A DNA stretch of 64,000 bases from Bacteroides intestinalis (GCF_902364365.1 NZ_CABJDN010000009.1:248001-312000); one strand, 5' to 3'. Positions 1-9,120 are shown, counted from the stretch's first letter. Numbers and translations: made by a program. The notes: a model not told the origin generated them from the sequence alone.

Positions 1-1
1 C

Positions 2-124
2 ATGGTAATTGCGGAAAAACTCGGTGGGAAGATTAGTGTGGCCTCAGAGATTGGAAAAGGAAGCCGGTTCACTTTCCTCCTACCCTATCATAATGAAAGC
101 GAGGAATTCTTTTCTGCCGGATAA
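2..124 (+). CDS. Sensor histidine kinase, C-terminal fragment
   Basis: The reading frame is open from the left edge and ends at a TAA at 122-124. The visible 40 residues match the end of a HATPase_c ATP-binding domain: a leucine-glycine-glycine stretch, then SEIGKGSRFTFLLP, which is the G2-box and last strand of histidine kinases. The ATG at base 2 is most likely internal, since the rest of the kinase must lie left of the window. The kinase would autophosphorylate in response to an unseen signal. Only the tail is present, so neither the sensor domain nor the partner regulator can be named. Confidence 0.75.
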   Translation: MVIAEKLGGKISVASEIGKGSRFTFLLPYHNESEEFFSAG

Positions 125-149
125 CTTCACAGATACCCAAAGAATGTAG

Positions 150-157
150 TATCTTTG
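150..157 (+). promoter_or_regulatory. Bacteroides -7 promoter box TATCTTTG
   Basis: TATCTTTG fits the Bacteroides -7 consensus TAnnTTTG. It ends only 7 nt before the ATG of the pseudouridine synthase, so the transcript would have almost no leader. I see no clear TTTG -33 box. Confidence 0.45.
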
Positions 158-164
158 CACCATT

Positions 165-1790
165 ATGTTGCACCGTTTTACTACTTCAATCAGCGATATT
201 CCACTTCCGGAAAGGTTTACTTACCCTTTCTGTTATACTCCTCATCCATTGTGTGTAATGGCAGCGGAAGAGGTACAAAACTACCTCAGCAAGCAAAGCG
301 ACTGGCAAGAGGAATTAAGCCAGGGGAAAATGTTCGGAGTGCTGATAGTGCAAACCGAAGATGGAAGCATAGGTTATTTAACCGCCTTCTCGGGCATATT
401 AGCCGGGAAGAATATACATCCGTATTTTGTACCTCCCGTGTACGATTTATTGCAACCTCAAGGCTTCTTCAAAATAGAAGAAGAAAACATATCCACTATC
501 AACCGTCGTATCCGCCGGCTGGAAGAGGATAAGAAATATATTGACCTGTTATCAGATCTTACCCAAACCACCCAATCTGCACAAGATGCATTGTCAATTG
601 CCAAGATACAATTGAAAGAAGCAAAAGAAAAAAGAGAATTGCTCAGAAAAACAGGTCAGCTTGATGCAAAGGAAGAAGCTGATCTGATACGAGAGAGCCA
701 GTTCCAGAAGGCAGAATATAAGCGATTGGAACGCTCCTGGAAAGAGAAGATAGCCTTCTTGCAGGTAGAAGCAGGTAATTGGGAAAAACAAATACAGGAG
801 CTGAAAGCAGAACGTAAAGTCCGCTCTGCCGCCTTGCAACAACAACTATTCGAACAATTCAGAATGTTGAACTACCGGGGAGAAGTGAAAACTTTATGCG
901 ACATATTCGAGCAAACCGTACATAAGACTCCTCCCGCCGGCGCGGGTGAATGTGCCGCTCCTAAATTGTTACAACAAGCTTATCTGCATCATTGGAAACC
1001 GATAGCCATGGCCGAATTCTGGTGGGGTAATTCTCCCAAAAACGAAGTACGGCATCACGGTTATTACTATCCAGCCTGTAAGGGCAAATGCGAACCAATT
1101 CTCCGGCACATGTTACAGGGATTAGAGGTAGAAGCAAATCCTATGCAACAGGAGGCGGAACGAAGTAATGAAAAATTGAATATAGTTTATGAAGACCAAT
1201 GGCTATTGATTATTAATAAGCCTGCCGGAATGCTTTCAGTACCCGGAAAAGAGAGACAGACGTCCATATACGACCTAGCAAGAAAGGCTTATCCGGAAGC
1301 AGATGGTCCCATGATCGTACATCGGCTGGATATGGCTACATCGGGACTTTTAATCATTGCCAAAGATAAGAAGACGCACCAGCACTTACAGGCACAATTC
1401 AAGAATCGTAGTATCCGGAAGAAGTACATAGCCTTGCTCGATGGCATCGTCCCGGAAGATGAGGGCACTATTGAACTACCGCTTTGCCCCAATCCATTGG
1501 ACCGCCCCCGGCAAATGGTAGACACACAATATGGCAAGCCTGCCATCACTTATTATCAGGTTCTCGAACGTACAGATAAATATACACGTATAGCCTTTTC
1601 TCCCCATACGGGACGTACTCACCAACTTCGCGTGCATGCGGCACATCCGTCAGGCCTGCATTGCCCCATCATAGGCGACGAGCTTTATGGAAAGAAAGAC
1701 AAAAGGCTCTATCTGCATGCTGAGTCCATAGAGTTCACCCATCCCGTCAACGGGCAGCCCATGTGTATTATGGAAAAAGCAGACTTCTGA
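165..1790 (+). CDS. RluA-family pseudouridine synthase with long N-terminal extension
   Basis: This 541-residue protein isomerises uridine to pseudouridine in rRNA or tRNA. The catalytic domain occupies about residues 330-541. It carries the family motif HRLDMATSG with catalytic Asp389, followed by the typical KKYIALLDG and GRTHQLRVH segments. The first 330 residues are not part of the usual RluA fold and include a charged, probably coiled-coil stretch at about 105-225. This long-extension form is known from Bacteroidetes. A -7 box lies just upstream. The exact RNA target cannot be read from sequence. It starts 40 bp after the kinase gene, likely as its own transcription unit. Confidence 0.9.
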   Translation: MLHRFTTSISDIPLPERFTYPFCYTPHPLCVMAAEEVQNYLSKQSDWQEELSQGKMFGVLIVQTEDGSIGYLTAFSGILAGKNIHPYFVPPVYDLLQPQGFFKIEEENISTINRRIRRLEEDKKYIDLLSDLTQTTQSAQDALSIAKIQLKEAKEKRELLRKTGQLDAKEEADLIRESQFQKAEYKRLERSWKEKIAFLQVEAGNWEKQIQELKAERKVRSAALQQQLFEQFRMLNYRGEVKTLCDIFEQTVHKTPPAGAGECAAPKLLQQAYLHHWKPIAMAEFWWGNSPKNEVRHHGYYYPACKGKCEPILRHMLQGLEVEANPMQQEAERSNEKLNIVYEDQWLLIINKPAGMLSVPGKERQTSIYDLARKAYPEADGPMIVHRLDMATSGLLIIAKDKKTHQHLQAQFKNRSIRKKYIALLDGIVPEDEGTIELPLCPNPLDRPRQMVDTQYGKPAITYYQVLERTDKYTRIAFSPHTGRTHQLRVHAAHPSGLHCPIIGDELYGKKDKRLYLHAESIEFTHPVNGQPMCIMEKADF

Positions 1791-1993
1791 TTATTGCTTT
1801 TTCAAAAAGCTCGGATAGAGGAAAAGTTGACGAGTTAACTTCCTTTCTGTATGGAAAGGAAGAATCAAAAAGCCTATATAAACCAACAAATAACTTAGGA
1901 AATGGGCTTATCCGCATAAGCAGCATGTAGATTTTAATCCCTATTTTTGCAAACGGATAAATCGATCCGATCAAGACACTATTAACTCAATTA

Positions 1994-3304
1994 ATGATAA
2001 AGACCATGAAATTCGTAACTTTAGTATGTAGTTTGCTTTTCTGCCTGCCATCCTTTGCACAAGAGAAATTCCCCGATGGTACCCTTATTCCCGACTGGTT
2101 CAGACAGAACGAAATTGTAAATATCGAAACCCTTGGCGGTAAATATAAGATTACTGATCATGGTGTGGTGAATGACAGCACCTTACTTCAAACAGAGAAA
2201 ATTCAGGCGGTTATCGACCAGGCATCATCCAAAGGTGGCGGTGTGATCATCATCCCGAAAGGTACCTATCTGAGCGGTGCACTCTTTTTCAAGCCTAAAA
2301 CGCACCTTTATCTGGAAGAAGGAGCTGTTTTGAAAGGTAGCGATGATATCAGCAACTTCCCTATAATCAATACCCGCATAGAGGGGCAATCACTTAAATA
2401 CTTTGCCGCACTGGTTAATGCCGACAAAGTAGATGGTTTCACCATTTCCGGTAAGGGAACCATCAATGGCAACGGACTACGCTATTGGAAATCTTTCTGG
2501 TTGCGCCGCACCGTTATTCCGAAATGCACGAATATGGATGAGTTGCGTCCGCGCCTGGTACACATTTCCAATAGCAATGATGTACAGCTTTCCGGTGTAC
2601 GCCTCATCAACTCTCCTTTCTGGACGACACACATTTACAAATGTAACAATGTGAAGTTATTAGGCCTATATATTTTCTCTCCGGCTGCTCCTGTTAAGGC
2701 ACCCAGCACGGATGCCATAGATATTGATGTATGCAATAATGTGTTGGTTAAGAACTGCTACCTTTCTGTAAACGATGATGCTATTGCTCTTAAAGGTGGA
2801 AAAGGCCCTTGGGCTGATAAGGATTCTAACAACGGAAGTAACACTAATATTATTATAGAAGATTGTACGTACGGCTTCTGCCATAGTGCACTGACTTGTG
2901 GTAGCGAGTCTATCCATAACCGTAATATTATTCTCCGTCGTTGTACCATCAATCAGGCAAGCCGTTTGTTGTGGTTGAAGATGCGTGCCGATACTCCCCA
3001 AAATTATGAATATATCCTTGTGGAAGATATTAAAGGAAATGCCAAAAGCTTCCTATACATCAAACCATGGACTCAGTTCTTTGACCTGAAAGATCGGAAA
3101 GATGTTCCGATGTCTTACTCGGACCATGTAACAATGCGTAATATAGACTTTGAATGTGATGTGTTTTTCAACGTAAGTGCATCCGAGCAGTACAAACTGA
3201 CGAATTTCAAATTTGAGAATCTGAATGTTAAAGCGAAAGATGGTGAGTATGACAAGTCGATCATTCCGTCATCTGAATGGAATAATGTGAAGGTAAATCA
3301 ATAA
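1994..3304 (+). CDS. Secreted glycoside hydrolase family 28 (polygalacturonase-like)
   Basis: A 436-residue protein with an N-terminal signal peptide ending near SFAQ (about residues 1-23; an alternative start at Met5, base 2006, would still keep it). The rest is a right-handed beta-helix of the GH28 type, with an N-terminal pectate-lyase-like segment (QAVIDQASSKGGGVIIIPKG). The catalytic acid pair is visible as Asp261-Asp262 in VNDDAIALKGG, followed by a CGSE and a WLKMRAD segment in place of the usual GHG and RIK motifs. It probably hydrolyses galacturonan or a rhamnogalacturonan side linkage in the periplasm. No SusC/SusD genes are adjacent, so it is not in an obvious polysaccharide locus. 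Confidence 0.88.
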   Translation: MIKTMKFVTLVCSLLFCLPSFAQEKFPDGTLIPDWFRQNEIVNIETLGGKYKITDHGVVNDSTLLQTEKIQAVIDQASSKGGGVIIIPKGTYLSGALFFKPKTHLYLEEGAVLKGSDDISNFPIINTRIEGQSLKYFAALVNADKVDGFTISGKGTINGNGLRYWKSFWLRRTVIPKCTNMDELRPRLVHISNSNDVQLSGVRLINSPFWTTHIYKCNNVKLLGLYIFSPAAPVKAPSTDAIDIDVCNNVLVKNCYLSVNDDAIALKGGKGPWADKDSNNGSNTNIIIEDCTYGFCHSALTCGSESIHNRNIILRRCTINQASRLLWLKMRADTPQNYEYILVEDIKGNAKSFLYIKPWTQFFDLKDRKDVPMSYSDHVTMRNIDFECDVFFNVSASEQYKLTNFKFENLNVKAKDGEYDKSIIPSSEWNNVKVNQ

Positions 3305-3310
3305 GGATAC

Positions 3311-3381
3311 GCGGACTAAACGGACGAACACGGACTTCTTATTATGAATTAAGAAAGTCCGTGTTCGTCCGTTTAGTCCGC
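3311..3381. terminator. Bidirectional terminator, 27-bp perfect inverted repeat
   Basis: Bases 3311-3337 are the exact reverse complement of 3355-3381, with a 17-nt AT-rich loop. The repeat lies between the converging GH28 and endonuclease IV genes and would end transcription from both. Just outside the right arm a 9-nt unit containing GCGGAC is duplicated. Confidence 0.75.
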
Positions 3382-3394
3382 GTCGTCCGCGTAT

Positions 3395-4234
3395 CTATTC
3401 TTCAAAGCTACGCAACAACTTTATCTCGTCTGCCCATAAACTCTCATCCGGCGTTTCAAGAATAACAGGCATATCATTAAACCGTTCATCTTTCATAAAA
3501 CGCTTAAAAAAGTCTATGCCTAACAAACCTTTCCCTATGCTGTCATGGCGGTCTACATGGCTACCCAGTTCTTTTTTAGTATCATTCAGGTGGATACCCC
3601 GCAAATAGTTAAAACCAACTACTTCATCAAACTCCTGAAACACTTTATCATATTCCTTTACGATATCATATCCTGCCGAGTAAGTATGACAAGTATCTAA
3701 GCATACACCTACACGGGATTTGTCATCCACACGATCAATGATATGCTTTAGTTGCCAGAACTCATTACCAACATTACTTCCTTGTCCGGCTGTATTCTCA
3801 ATAACAGCAGTCACTCCTTTCGTTTTACTCAATGTGATATTGATAGATTCTGCCACTCTATCCAGACATTTCTCTATTGAAATCTTATTCAGATGACTGC
3901 CCGGATGGAAATTCAGAAGCTTCAGACCTAATTGCTCACAACGCTGCATTTCATCCAGAAATGCGGCACGGCTTTTCTCCAGTCCTTCTTCTTCAGGATG
4001 TCCCAGATTGATTAAATAGCTATCATGAGGCAGGATATAGCGGGCATCAAAAGAGTATTTCTCACAATTGTCTTTAAATCCGAGAATACTTTCTTCGGTC
4101 AGAGGTTTGGCCACCCATTGCCGTTGATTCTTTGTAAACAAAGCAAATGCATTCGCACCTATCTCATGCGCATTAACAGGAGCTATCTCAACTCCCCCAC
4201 TCGCACTTACGTGCGCTCCTATATATTTCTTCAT
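3395..4234 (-). CDS. nfo: Endonuclease IV
   Basis: The 279-residue product is a full-length AP endonuclease IV. It cleaves DNA 5' of abasic sites in base-excision repair. Family signatures are intact: [10 protein letters not shown] at the N terminus, [32 protein letters not shown] and ILETP, which supply the three-zinc site of His, Asp and Glu ligands in a TIM barrel. It converges on the GH28 gene with a long hairpin between them. Confidence 0.96.
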   Translation of the reverse strand: MKKYIGAHVSASGGVEIAPVNAHEIGANAFALFTKNQRQWVAKPLTEESILGFKDNCEKYSFDARYILPHDSYLINLGHPEEEGLEKSRAAFLDEMQRCEQLGLKLLNFHPGSHLNKISIEKCLDRVAESINITLSKTKGVTAVIENTAGQGSNVGNEFWQLKHIIDRVDDKSRVGVCLDTCHTYSAGYDIVKEYDKVFQEFDEVVGFNYLRGIHLNDTKKELGSHVDRHDSIGKGLLGIDFFKRFMKDERFNDMPVILETPDESLWADEIKLLRSFEE

Positions 4235-4326
4235 ATTCAGTTTTTCTTTAGTGAATGATTAAAAACGGAAGCAAGATAGAGAAAAATCCGAAGATGGCAA
4301 AATCAAGATATGATGACCTTGAGTTT

Positions 4327-4641
4327 CTATAATGCACAAGTCCCCTCCCCCGCATAATCCTTACCCGTCTTCCCATTATATTCAGGATGCCTTTCCAGCC
4401 ACTTCACGGCATAGGAACAGGTTGCCACAGGTACCAGTTCATTGGCCAACGCATAATCATAAGCTGCCTTTACTAAAGCAGAGGCAATTCCCCTACCACC
4501 TATTTCACTGGGTACAATCGTGTGAAGCACATCCAAAGCACCGTCAGCTACATGATACATCAGGCGGGCAGTCTCTCCATCGACTACGGTCTGAAAAACT
4601 TTTTTCTCCGGAAAATGTTCTATATTCATAATCTGTTTCAT
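4327..4641 (-). CDS. Small GNAT-family N-acetyltransferase (YjdJ type)
   Basis: A 104-residue single-domain protein with the acetyl-CoA loop GGRGIASALVKAAYDYA. The short length and the final CSYAVKWLERHPEY match the YjdJ/GTNAT group of small acetyltransferases found widely in bacteria. The substrate is unknown. It is divergent from the HD-domain gene and stands alone downstream of the nfo promoter region. Confidence 0.85.
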   Translation of the reverse strand: MKQIMNIEHFPEKKVFQTVVDGETARLMYHVADGALDVLHTIVPSEIGGRGIASALVKAAYDYALANELVPVATCSYAVKWLERHPEYNGKTGKDYAGEGTCAL

Positions 4642-4702
4642 TTATTGGGTTAATATACTATTTTAATAATAAGCCTCTCTTATATTTAATAACAGATTTC
4701 AG

Positions 4703-4710
4703 TAACTTTG
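4703..4710 (+). promoter_or_regulatory. -7 promoter box TAACTTTG for HD-domain gene
   Basis: TAACTTTG matches TAnnTTTG and lies 26 nt before the ATG at 4737, giving a leader of about 20 nt. Confidence 0.45.
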
Positions 4711-4736
4711 TATCGAACAATTCTAAAAAAAATCTT

Positions 4737-5180
4737 ATGGACAATCATCTTCTCTCACATGCCATCGCTATTGCCACCGAAGCTCACAAAGGACAAAAAG
4801 ACAAATACGGACAGGAATATCTGCATCATCCCATCCGCGTAATGAATATGGGACGGAATCTGAAAGAAAGGATTGTCGGTATTCTACACGATGTTGTAGA
4901 AGATACGGAATGGACATTCGAAGACCTGGAGAAGGAAGGATTCTCTGCCGAAATCATTGAAGCCGTGCGGTGTGTCACAAAGACCTCCGATGAAGAAGAT
5001 TACGAAGAATACGTCGAAAGATGTGCCTCCAATCCCATAGCCGTTGCCGTTAAGATTCACGACCTGACGGATAATATGGATGTGCGCCGCATGCCCTGCA
5101 TCGGAGAAAAAGAAGTCACCAGACTCAGGAAATATCTGAAAGCCTACCATCGTCTGATGCCCCTGTATATGAATCATTGA
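4737..5180 (+). CDS. HD-domain protein, RelA/SpoT-like hydrolase domain
   Basis: The 147-residue protein has an N-terminal HD phosphohydrolase signature: EAHKGQKDKYGQEYLHHPIRV, then the catalytic HD pair in ILHDVVEDTEWTFEDL. This arrangement is that of the hydrolase half of SpoT/MESH1 proteins and of stand-alone small HD proteins. It could hydrolyse (p)ppGpp or another nucleotide; no synthetase domain is present. It stands alone, followed 44 bp later by the MFS gene with its own promoter box. Confidence 0.78.
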   Translation: MDNHLLSHAIAIATEAHKGQKDKYGQEYLHHPIRVMNMGRNLKERIVGILHDVVEDTEWTFEDLEKEGFSAEIIEAVRCVTKTSDEEDYEEYVERCASNPIAVAVKIHDLTDNMDVRRMPCIGEKEVTRLRKYLKAYHRLMPLYMNH

Positions 5181-5212
5181 TCATTATGCATGTTTCTTTT
5201 TCATGAAATTAC

Positions 5213-5220
5213 TACCTTTG
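5213..5220 (+). promoter_or_regulatory. -7 promoter box TACCTTTG for MFS gene
   Basis: The box matches TAnnTTTG perfectly and ends 4 nt before the ATG at 5225. The transcript would therefore start at or next to the start codon and may be leaderless. Confidence 0.45.
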
Positions 5221-5224
5221 CGGC

Positions 5225-6400
5225 ATGAAATTGGAACTAAAAGAAAATCAAGGAGTACCCTCGTCCCTGCTTTGGACGCTGGCCATCATCTCAGGCGTAA
5301 CGGTAGCCAACATATACTACAACCAACCACTACTGAACCGCATCAGTCGTGACCTGAACATCAGTGAGTTCACTGCCAACTTGATAGCCATGTGCTCGCA
5401 GATAGGATATGCCATCGGACTATTGTTCATCATTCCACTGGGCGATTTATACCGCAGAAGAAATATTATCCTCGTAAATATTTCCATTCTGGTAGTCTCA
5501 CTGCTCACCATTGCTCTAGCTCCCAATATCCACCTGATACTGTTCGCTTCTCTGCTGACGGGTGCCTGTTCGGTTATACCCCAGATATTCATGCCCCTTG
5601 CAGCACAATATTCCACTCCCGAAACCAAAGGAAAGAATGTAGGCATTATCCTTTCGGGACTACTGACGGGTATTCTTGCTTCGCGTGTAGTAAGCGGCAT
5701 TGTAGGCGAATACATGGGCTGGCGGTTTATCTACTTTATTGCCGCGGGATTGATGGTCGTTTGTTTGCTTATCATAATAAGGATACTTCCGGACCTTCCT
5801 TCCAATTACCAGGGAAGTTATACCGGACTGATGAAATCCTTGTTTTCCATCGTTAAGAAGTATCCCCAACTCCGCATAGCTTCGTTGCGTGCAGGTTTCT
5901 CTTTCGGATCGTTCCTTGCCATGTGGAGCTGTCTGGCTTTCAAGATGGAACAGGCGCCTTTCTTTGCGGGAAACAATATCATAGGAATGTTGGGACTTTG
6001 CGGCATAGCCGGGGCACTGACCGCTACTTCCATCGGAAGACTCATCAATACGGTCGGGGTGAAACGGCTTACTTATATAGGATGTTCGCTGATAATCAGC
6101 GCATGGATAGTGCTCTATGCGGGACAATATAGTTATGCAGGTATCATAGCCGGTATTCTGTTGATAGATATAGGTATGCAATGCATCCAGCTCAGCAATC
6201 AGACCAGTGCGTTTGCCCTTTGTCCGCAGGCATCCAATCGCATCAATACTATTTTCATGACTACCTATTTCATTGGCGGTTCCACCGGAACTTTCCTTGC
6301 CGGAACCTTCTGGCAATGGTTCGGCTGGACGGGAGTGGTGGGAACAGGTATCTTGCTGACAAGCTGCTCGCTGCTCATCAATATATTCGCTAAGAAATAA
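5225..6400 (+). CDS. MFS transporter
   Basis: A 391-residue inner-membrane protein with about twelve hydrophobic segments. The loop between segments 2 and 3 has the MFS signature GDLYRRRNI. Early residues VANIYYNQPLL are typical of the small-solute/drug subgroup of major facilitator permeases (the YgaY/YybF-like group). It probably exports a small molecule using the proton gradient; the substrate is not predictable. Its last codons overlap the last codons of the convergent alkyltransferase gene by 11 bp. Confidence 0.88.
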   Translation: MKLELKENQGVPSSLLWTLAIISGVTVANIYYNQPLLNRISRDLNISEFTANLIAMCSQIGYAIGLLFIIPLGDLYRRRNIILVNISILVVSLLTIALAPNIHLILFASLLTGACSVIPQIFMPLAAQYSTPETKGKNVGIILSGLLTGILASRVVSGIVGEYMGWRFIYFIAAGLMVVCLLIIIRILPDLPSNYQGSYTGLMKSLFSIVKKYPQLRIASLRAGFSFGSFLAMWSCLAFKMEQAPFFAGNNIIGMLGLCGIAGALTATSIGRLINTVGVKRLTYIGCSLIISAWIVLYAGQYSYAGIIAGILLIDIGMQCIQLSNQTSAFALCPQASNRINTIFMTTYFIGGSTGTFLAGTFWQWFGWTGVVGTGILLTSCSLLINIFAKK

Positions 6401-6707
6401 CCTCCTTCAGTATTTCCCAACCGGATGCCTTGATATCTACGCATCCGTTCTTCTTAAAGACGGTACCCTCTTTTTCCAGCAACTCCCGTTGTTCGGGCCA
6501 GAAAGGGGCCAGTCGTCCCTGACTATTCACTACCCGGTGGCAAGGCAGATTTTGTCCCTCAGGTGCGTTATGCATGGCCTGCCCCACCATACGTGAACAC
6601 TGGGGCTTACCTATAAGATAAGCAATCTGTCCATACGTCAACACACGTCCCGGAGGGATAGAGGCGACAACGCTATATACTTCTTCTCCAAAGGATGTTT
6701 TATCCAT
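6390..6707 (-). CDS. MGMT-family DNA alkyltransferase domain protein
   Basis: The 105-residue protein corresponds to the C-terminal DNA-binding and active-site domain of O6-methylguanine-DNA methyltransferase, without the N-terminal domain. It has PPGRVLTYGQIA, then the active-site PCHRVV with the acceptor cysteine intact, so it is not an alkyltransferase-like (ATL) protein, which would have tryptophan there. It likely repairs alkylated guanine or signals damage. It converges with the MFS gene, sharing 11 bp. Confidence 0.88.
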   Translation of the reverse strand: MDKTSFGEEVYSVVASIPPGRVLTYGQIAYLIGKPQCSRMVGQAMHNAPEGQNLPCHRVVNSQGRLAPFWPEQRELLEKEGTVFKKNGCVDIKASGWEILKEVIS

Positions 6708-6770
6708 AACCTATATTACTTTGCAATACAATACTTATCAGTCGGAAACAGGATGCCTATAATGAAGATT

Positions 6771-6876
6771 TTCTCAACATAAAGAGAAAGTATTCTCAAT
6801 ACGATGAGAAGAACTTCTCAATGCGATGAGAATAAATACTCATCACGGTGAGAAAAGATTCTCAATATAGCGAGAA
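6771..6876. repeat. Five 18-bp palindromes at an exact 22-bp period
   Basis: Five copies of an imperfect palindrome of the form TTCTCAnnnnnnTGAGAA begin at 6771, 6793, 6815, 6837 and 6859. The start-to-start distance is 22 bp every time, leaving 4-bp linkers. The half-sites are conserved while the six central bases vary. A partial half-site follows at about 6880. The array sits in a 452-bp non-coding gap between the alkyltransferase start and the GNAT gene. Two helical turns are about 21 bp, so the copies face nearly the same side of the DNA. It may be a protein-binding array or a series of small hairpins; nothing suggests CRISPR. Confidence 0.8.
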
Positions 6877-7096
6877 TAATCGAGAACCATAATCTACTGA
6901 TATTGAGCACATAGCCTTCTTACATAGGTTGACTACTTTTAATCTTATCCACCCCCCCAATGAATTGACTTGGAAAACTCGCTCTCACTAAAAAGCATAG
7001 ACCATTATCGGGCAACCATAAATTCCTGTACGAAAGAACAGAAATTAATTATAAGTAGCAAATTTCGGAATAATGTTTTTCATCTTGGTAGCAGAA

Positions 7097-7128
7097 TTTG
7101 TCTTTCTCATATCAATTGCCTACCTTTG
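7097..7128 (+). promoter_or_regulatory. Consensus Bacteroides promoter TTTG-N20-TACCTTTG
   Basis: TTTG at 7097-7100 and TACCTTTG at 7121-7128 are 20 bp apart, a full match to the housekeeping sigma (ABfr) consensus. It drives the GNAT pair that starts at 7160. The rest of 6877-7096 shows no gene. Confidence 0.75.
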
Positions 7129-7159
7129 AGGTGATTCAAGAACAATTAAATCTATACGA

Positions 7160-7612
7160 ATGGTAAACATCGTCCCTATTTTAAAGAACAAAAAGGAGTT
7201 CCTCGAACTACTGCTACTTGCCGACGAACAAGAGTCCATGATAGATCTCTACCTGGAACGGGGAGAAATGTACGCTCTCTACGACGGCGACTTAAAGGCG
7301 GCGTGTGTGATAACAGATGAAGGAAACGGAGTCTATGAAATCAAGAACATCGCCACTTATCCCCACTACCAACGAAAAGGATATGGAAAACGGCTGATAG
7401 AATTTCTATTGGAGCACTACAAAGATCGTTATCATACGCTATTGGTAGGTACGGCAGAAGATACGTACACAGAGGATTTCTACAAACAATGCGGATTTAC
7501 CTACTCGCACCGCATACCCAACTTTTTTACTGACAACTACGATCATCCCATGTATGAAGATGGAAAGCTTCTGAAAGATATGGTTTATCTCAAAATTAGC
7601 AAGAATGGATAA
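7160..7612 (+). CDS. GNAT-family N-acetyltransferase
   Basis: A 150-residue acetyltransferase. The acetyl-CoA-binding loop is YQRKGYGKRLIEFLLEHY at about residues 75-92, and the C-terminal half has the usual FYKQCGF strand-turn. The substrate is unknown. It shares 8 bp with the next gene, whose start lies inside its last codons, so the two are translated together. Confidence 0.85.
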   Translation: MVNIVPILKNKKEFLELLLLADEQESMIDLYLERGEMYALYDGDLKAACVITDEGNGVYEIKNIATYPHYQRKGYGKRLIEFLLEHYKDRYHTLLVGTAEDTYTEDFYKQCGFTYSHRIPNFFTDNYDHPMYEDGKLLKDMVYLKISKNG

Positions 7613-8360
7613 AAGTATGGCATTCATCACACTGACCCCTGAGAACGTAATGAGCGAACACCTATGTTGCGCCATTGCAGACAAAAAACACCAGACCGGC
7701 GTAAACGATAAACGCAACTGGCTGGCAGAGCGTATCAAAGAAGGACATGTCTTCCGCAAACTGGATGCGCAAGGAAAAGTGTTCATCGAGTATGCCCCGT
7801 TGGAAAAAGCTTGGGTTCCCGTAACTGGTGATAATTATTTCTATATCTATTGCCTGTGGGTATCCGGCAGTTACAAAGGAAAGGGATACGGAAAGGAATT
7901 GTTACAATCGTGCATCGACGACGCAAAAGCGCAAGGGAAATCCGGTATCTGCCTCCTTTCTTCCAAAAAGAAGAAACCTTTCTTATCAGAAAAGAAGTTC
8001 ATGTTGAAATATGGCTTCAAAGTAGTGGATACCATCAATGACGAATATGAATTATTAGCTCTTTCCTTTGACGCCACCCAACCGCAATTCACATCAAACG
8101 TGCGGAAACAGAGCATTGAAGGCAAAGAACTGACCATCTATTACGGTGTGCAATGTCCCTATATTCCCAATTGTATCGAACAGATATACAATTATTGCGA
8201 GAACAATCAAATACCTCTCCGGTTGGTAGAGATAGATACTTTGGAGAAAGCTAAACAACTGCCTTGCATCTTTAATAATTGGGCTGTATTCTATAACGGA
8301 AAGTTCGAAACAGTGCACCTGTTGAATGAAGGTTTACTGAAAAAATTGCTGCTACGATAA
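7605..8360 (+). CDS. GNAT acetyltransferase with C-terminal YoaP-like domain
   Basis: A 251-residue two-domain protein. Residues 1-150 form a GNAT fold with the acetyl-CoA loop YKGKGYGKELLQS and a FMLKYGFKVVD end. Residues about 150-251 resemble the YoaP-like C-terminal domain, with a CPYIPNC pair of cysteines that recalls a thioredoxin-like strand. This domain pair is common in Bacteroides and Firmicutes; the substrate is unknown. Translation is coupled to the upstream GNAT gene by the 8-bp overlap. Confidence 0.82.
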   Translation: MDKSMAFITLTPENVMSEHLCCAIADKKHQTGVNDKRNWLAERIKEGHVFRKLDAQGKVFIEYAPLEKAWVPVTGDNYFYIYCLWVSGSYKGKGYGKELLQSCIDDAKAQGKSGICLLSSKKKKPFLSEKKFMLKYGFKVVDTINDEYELLALSFDATQPQFTSNVRKQSIEGKELTIYYGVQCPYIPNCIEQIYNYCENNQIPLRLVEIDTLEKAKQLPCIFNNWAVFYNGKFETVHLLNEGLLKKLLLR

Positions 8361-8381
8361 TTAAGGAAAGAACAAAAACAG

Positions 8382-8389
8382 TATCTTTG
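8382..8389 (+). promoter_or_regulatory. -7 promoter box TATCTTTG
   Basis: The box TATCTTTG lies 28 nt before the ATG at 8418. Transcription would begin near 8394, after the TTG at 8387 and about at the ATG at 8396, so the translated start is more likely 8418. Confidence 0.5.
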
Positions 8390-8417
8390 CATTATATGTA
8401 TAATAAAAACAAACAAT

Positions 8418-9094
8418 ATGGAAAAACTGAATCAATATCATCGCCAAGCCATAGCGAAGAAAATGAAATCCATTGCTTATTGGAGGAAGCATCCAATGTC
8501 GCGCGAGGAGTGCTTGAATCAATTCAAGCAATTGCGGGAACAACGGTCGTTAAGGGAGTCCAGATTGCAAACCTCGAAAGATTCGCAAGAGACAGAGGGT
8601 ATTGGATAGAAGATATTAATACAATAGGAATATTTTCTGATAGAGGATCTGAAAATGAAGTATATCTATCAATAGAGAATAACACTACTGTTTACAAATT
8701 AAATGATTTTCGCTACTCAGATGACAATCTCTCTCAGTTTTTTGAGCGTATAAGGATTCACAACATTTATTTTCCAGATTGTTCTTATAAGCTAATAGGT
8801 TTTGCATATAATAAAGCCGAAAAAGTTTGTGCCGTACTTTCACAACCATTTATTGTAGCTATGCGTGAAGCTACTGAACCCGAAATAGAAGAAGAGCTTA
8901 ATAAAATGGGATTCAGTTCTGAATTAGATGGTGAATTTTTCTCAAATGGCAATTATGATATATTCGATGCTCTTCCTAATAATGTATTAGTAGGAAATGA
9001 CGGGCATCTTTATTTTATCGATACAATCATTTATAAAAGTCAGGATAATGGCTTTGAAAAATATAAAAGCTTATCTCCCAGATATAATCAATAA
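8418..9094 (+). pseudogene. Kinase-like (polyvalent-protein kinase type) gene split by a frame change
   Basis: Two overlapping frames make up this gene. The promoter-supported start at 8418 opens a 63-residue frame (to 8609) that looks like a genuine N terminus rich in Lys and Arg. The main domain is in another frame, from about 8540 to the stop at 9094. That domain reads IFSDRGSENEVYLS, VYKLNDFRYSDDNLSQFF, CAVLSQPFI, IFDALPNNVL and LYFIDT, which resembles the kinase-like domain seen in polyvalent proteins of Bacteroidales. The main frame has no good start after the promoter. A -1 (or +2) change near 8540-8580 would join them. The gene may be broken, or the window may contain an indel; the zinc-ribbon gene follows 26 bp later. 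Confidence 0.55.
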
Positions 9095-9120
9095 ATTAAT
9101 ATTATTAAAACAAAATTATT

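Noticed and set aside
5660..6316. 218-codon minus-strand frame opposite the MFS gene
   Set aside because: It lies wholly within the well-supported transporter gene and its composition looks antisense-derived.
6771..6876. CRISPR array
   Set aside because: The repeat unit is palindromic and the gaps between units are only 4 bp, with no spacers of 25-40 bp and no cas genes.
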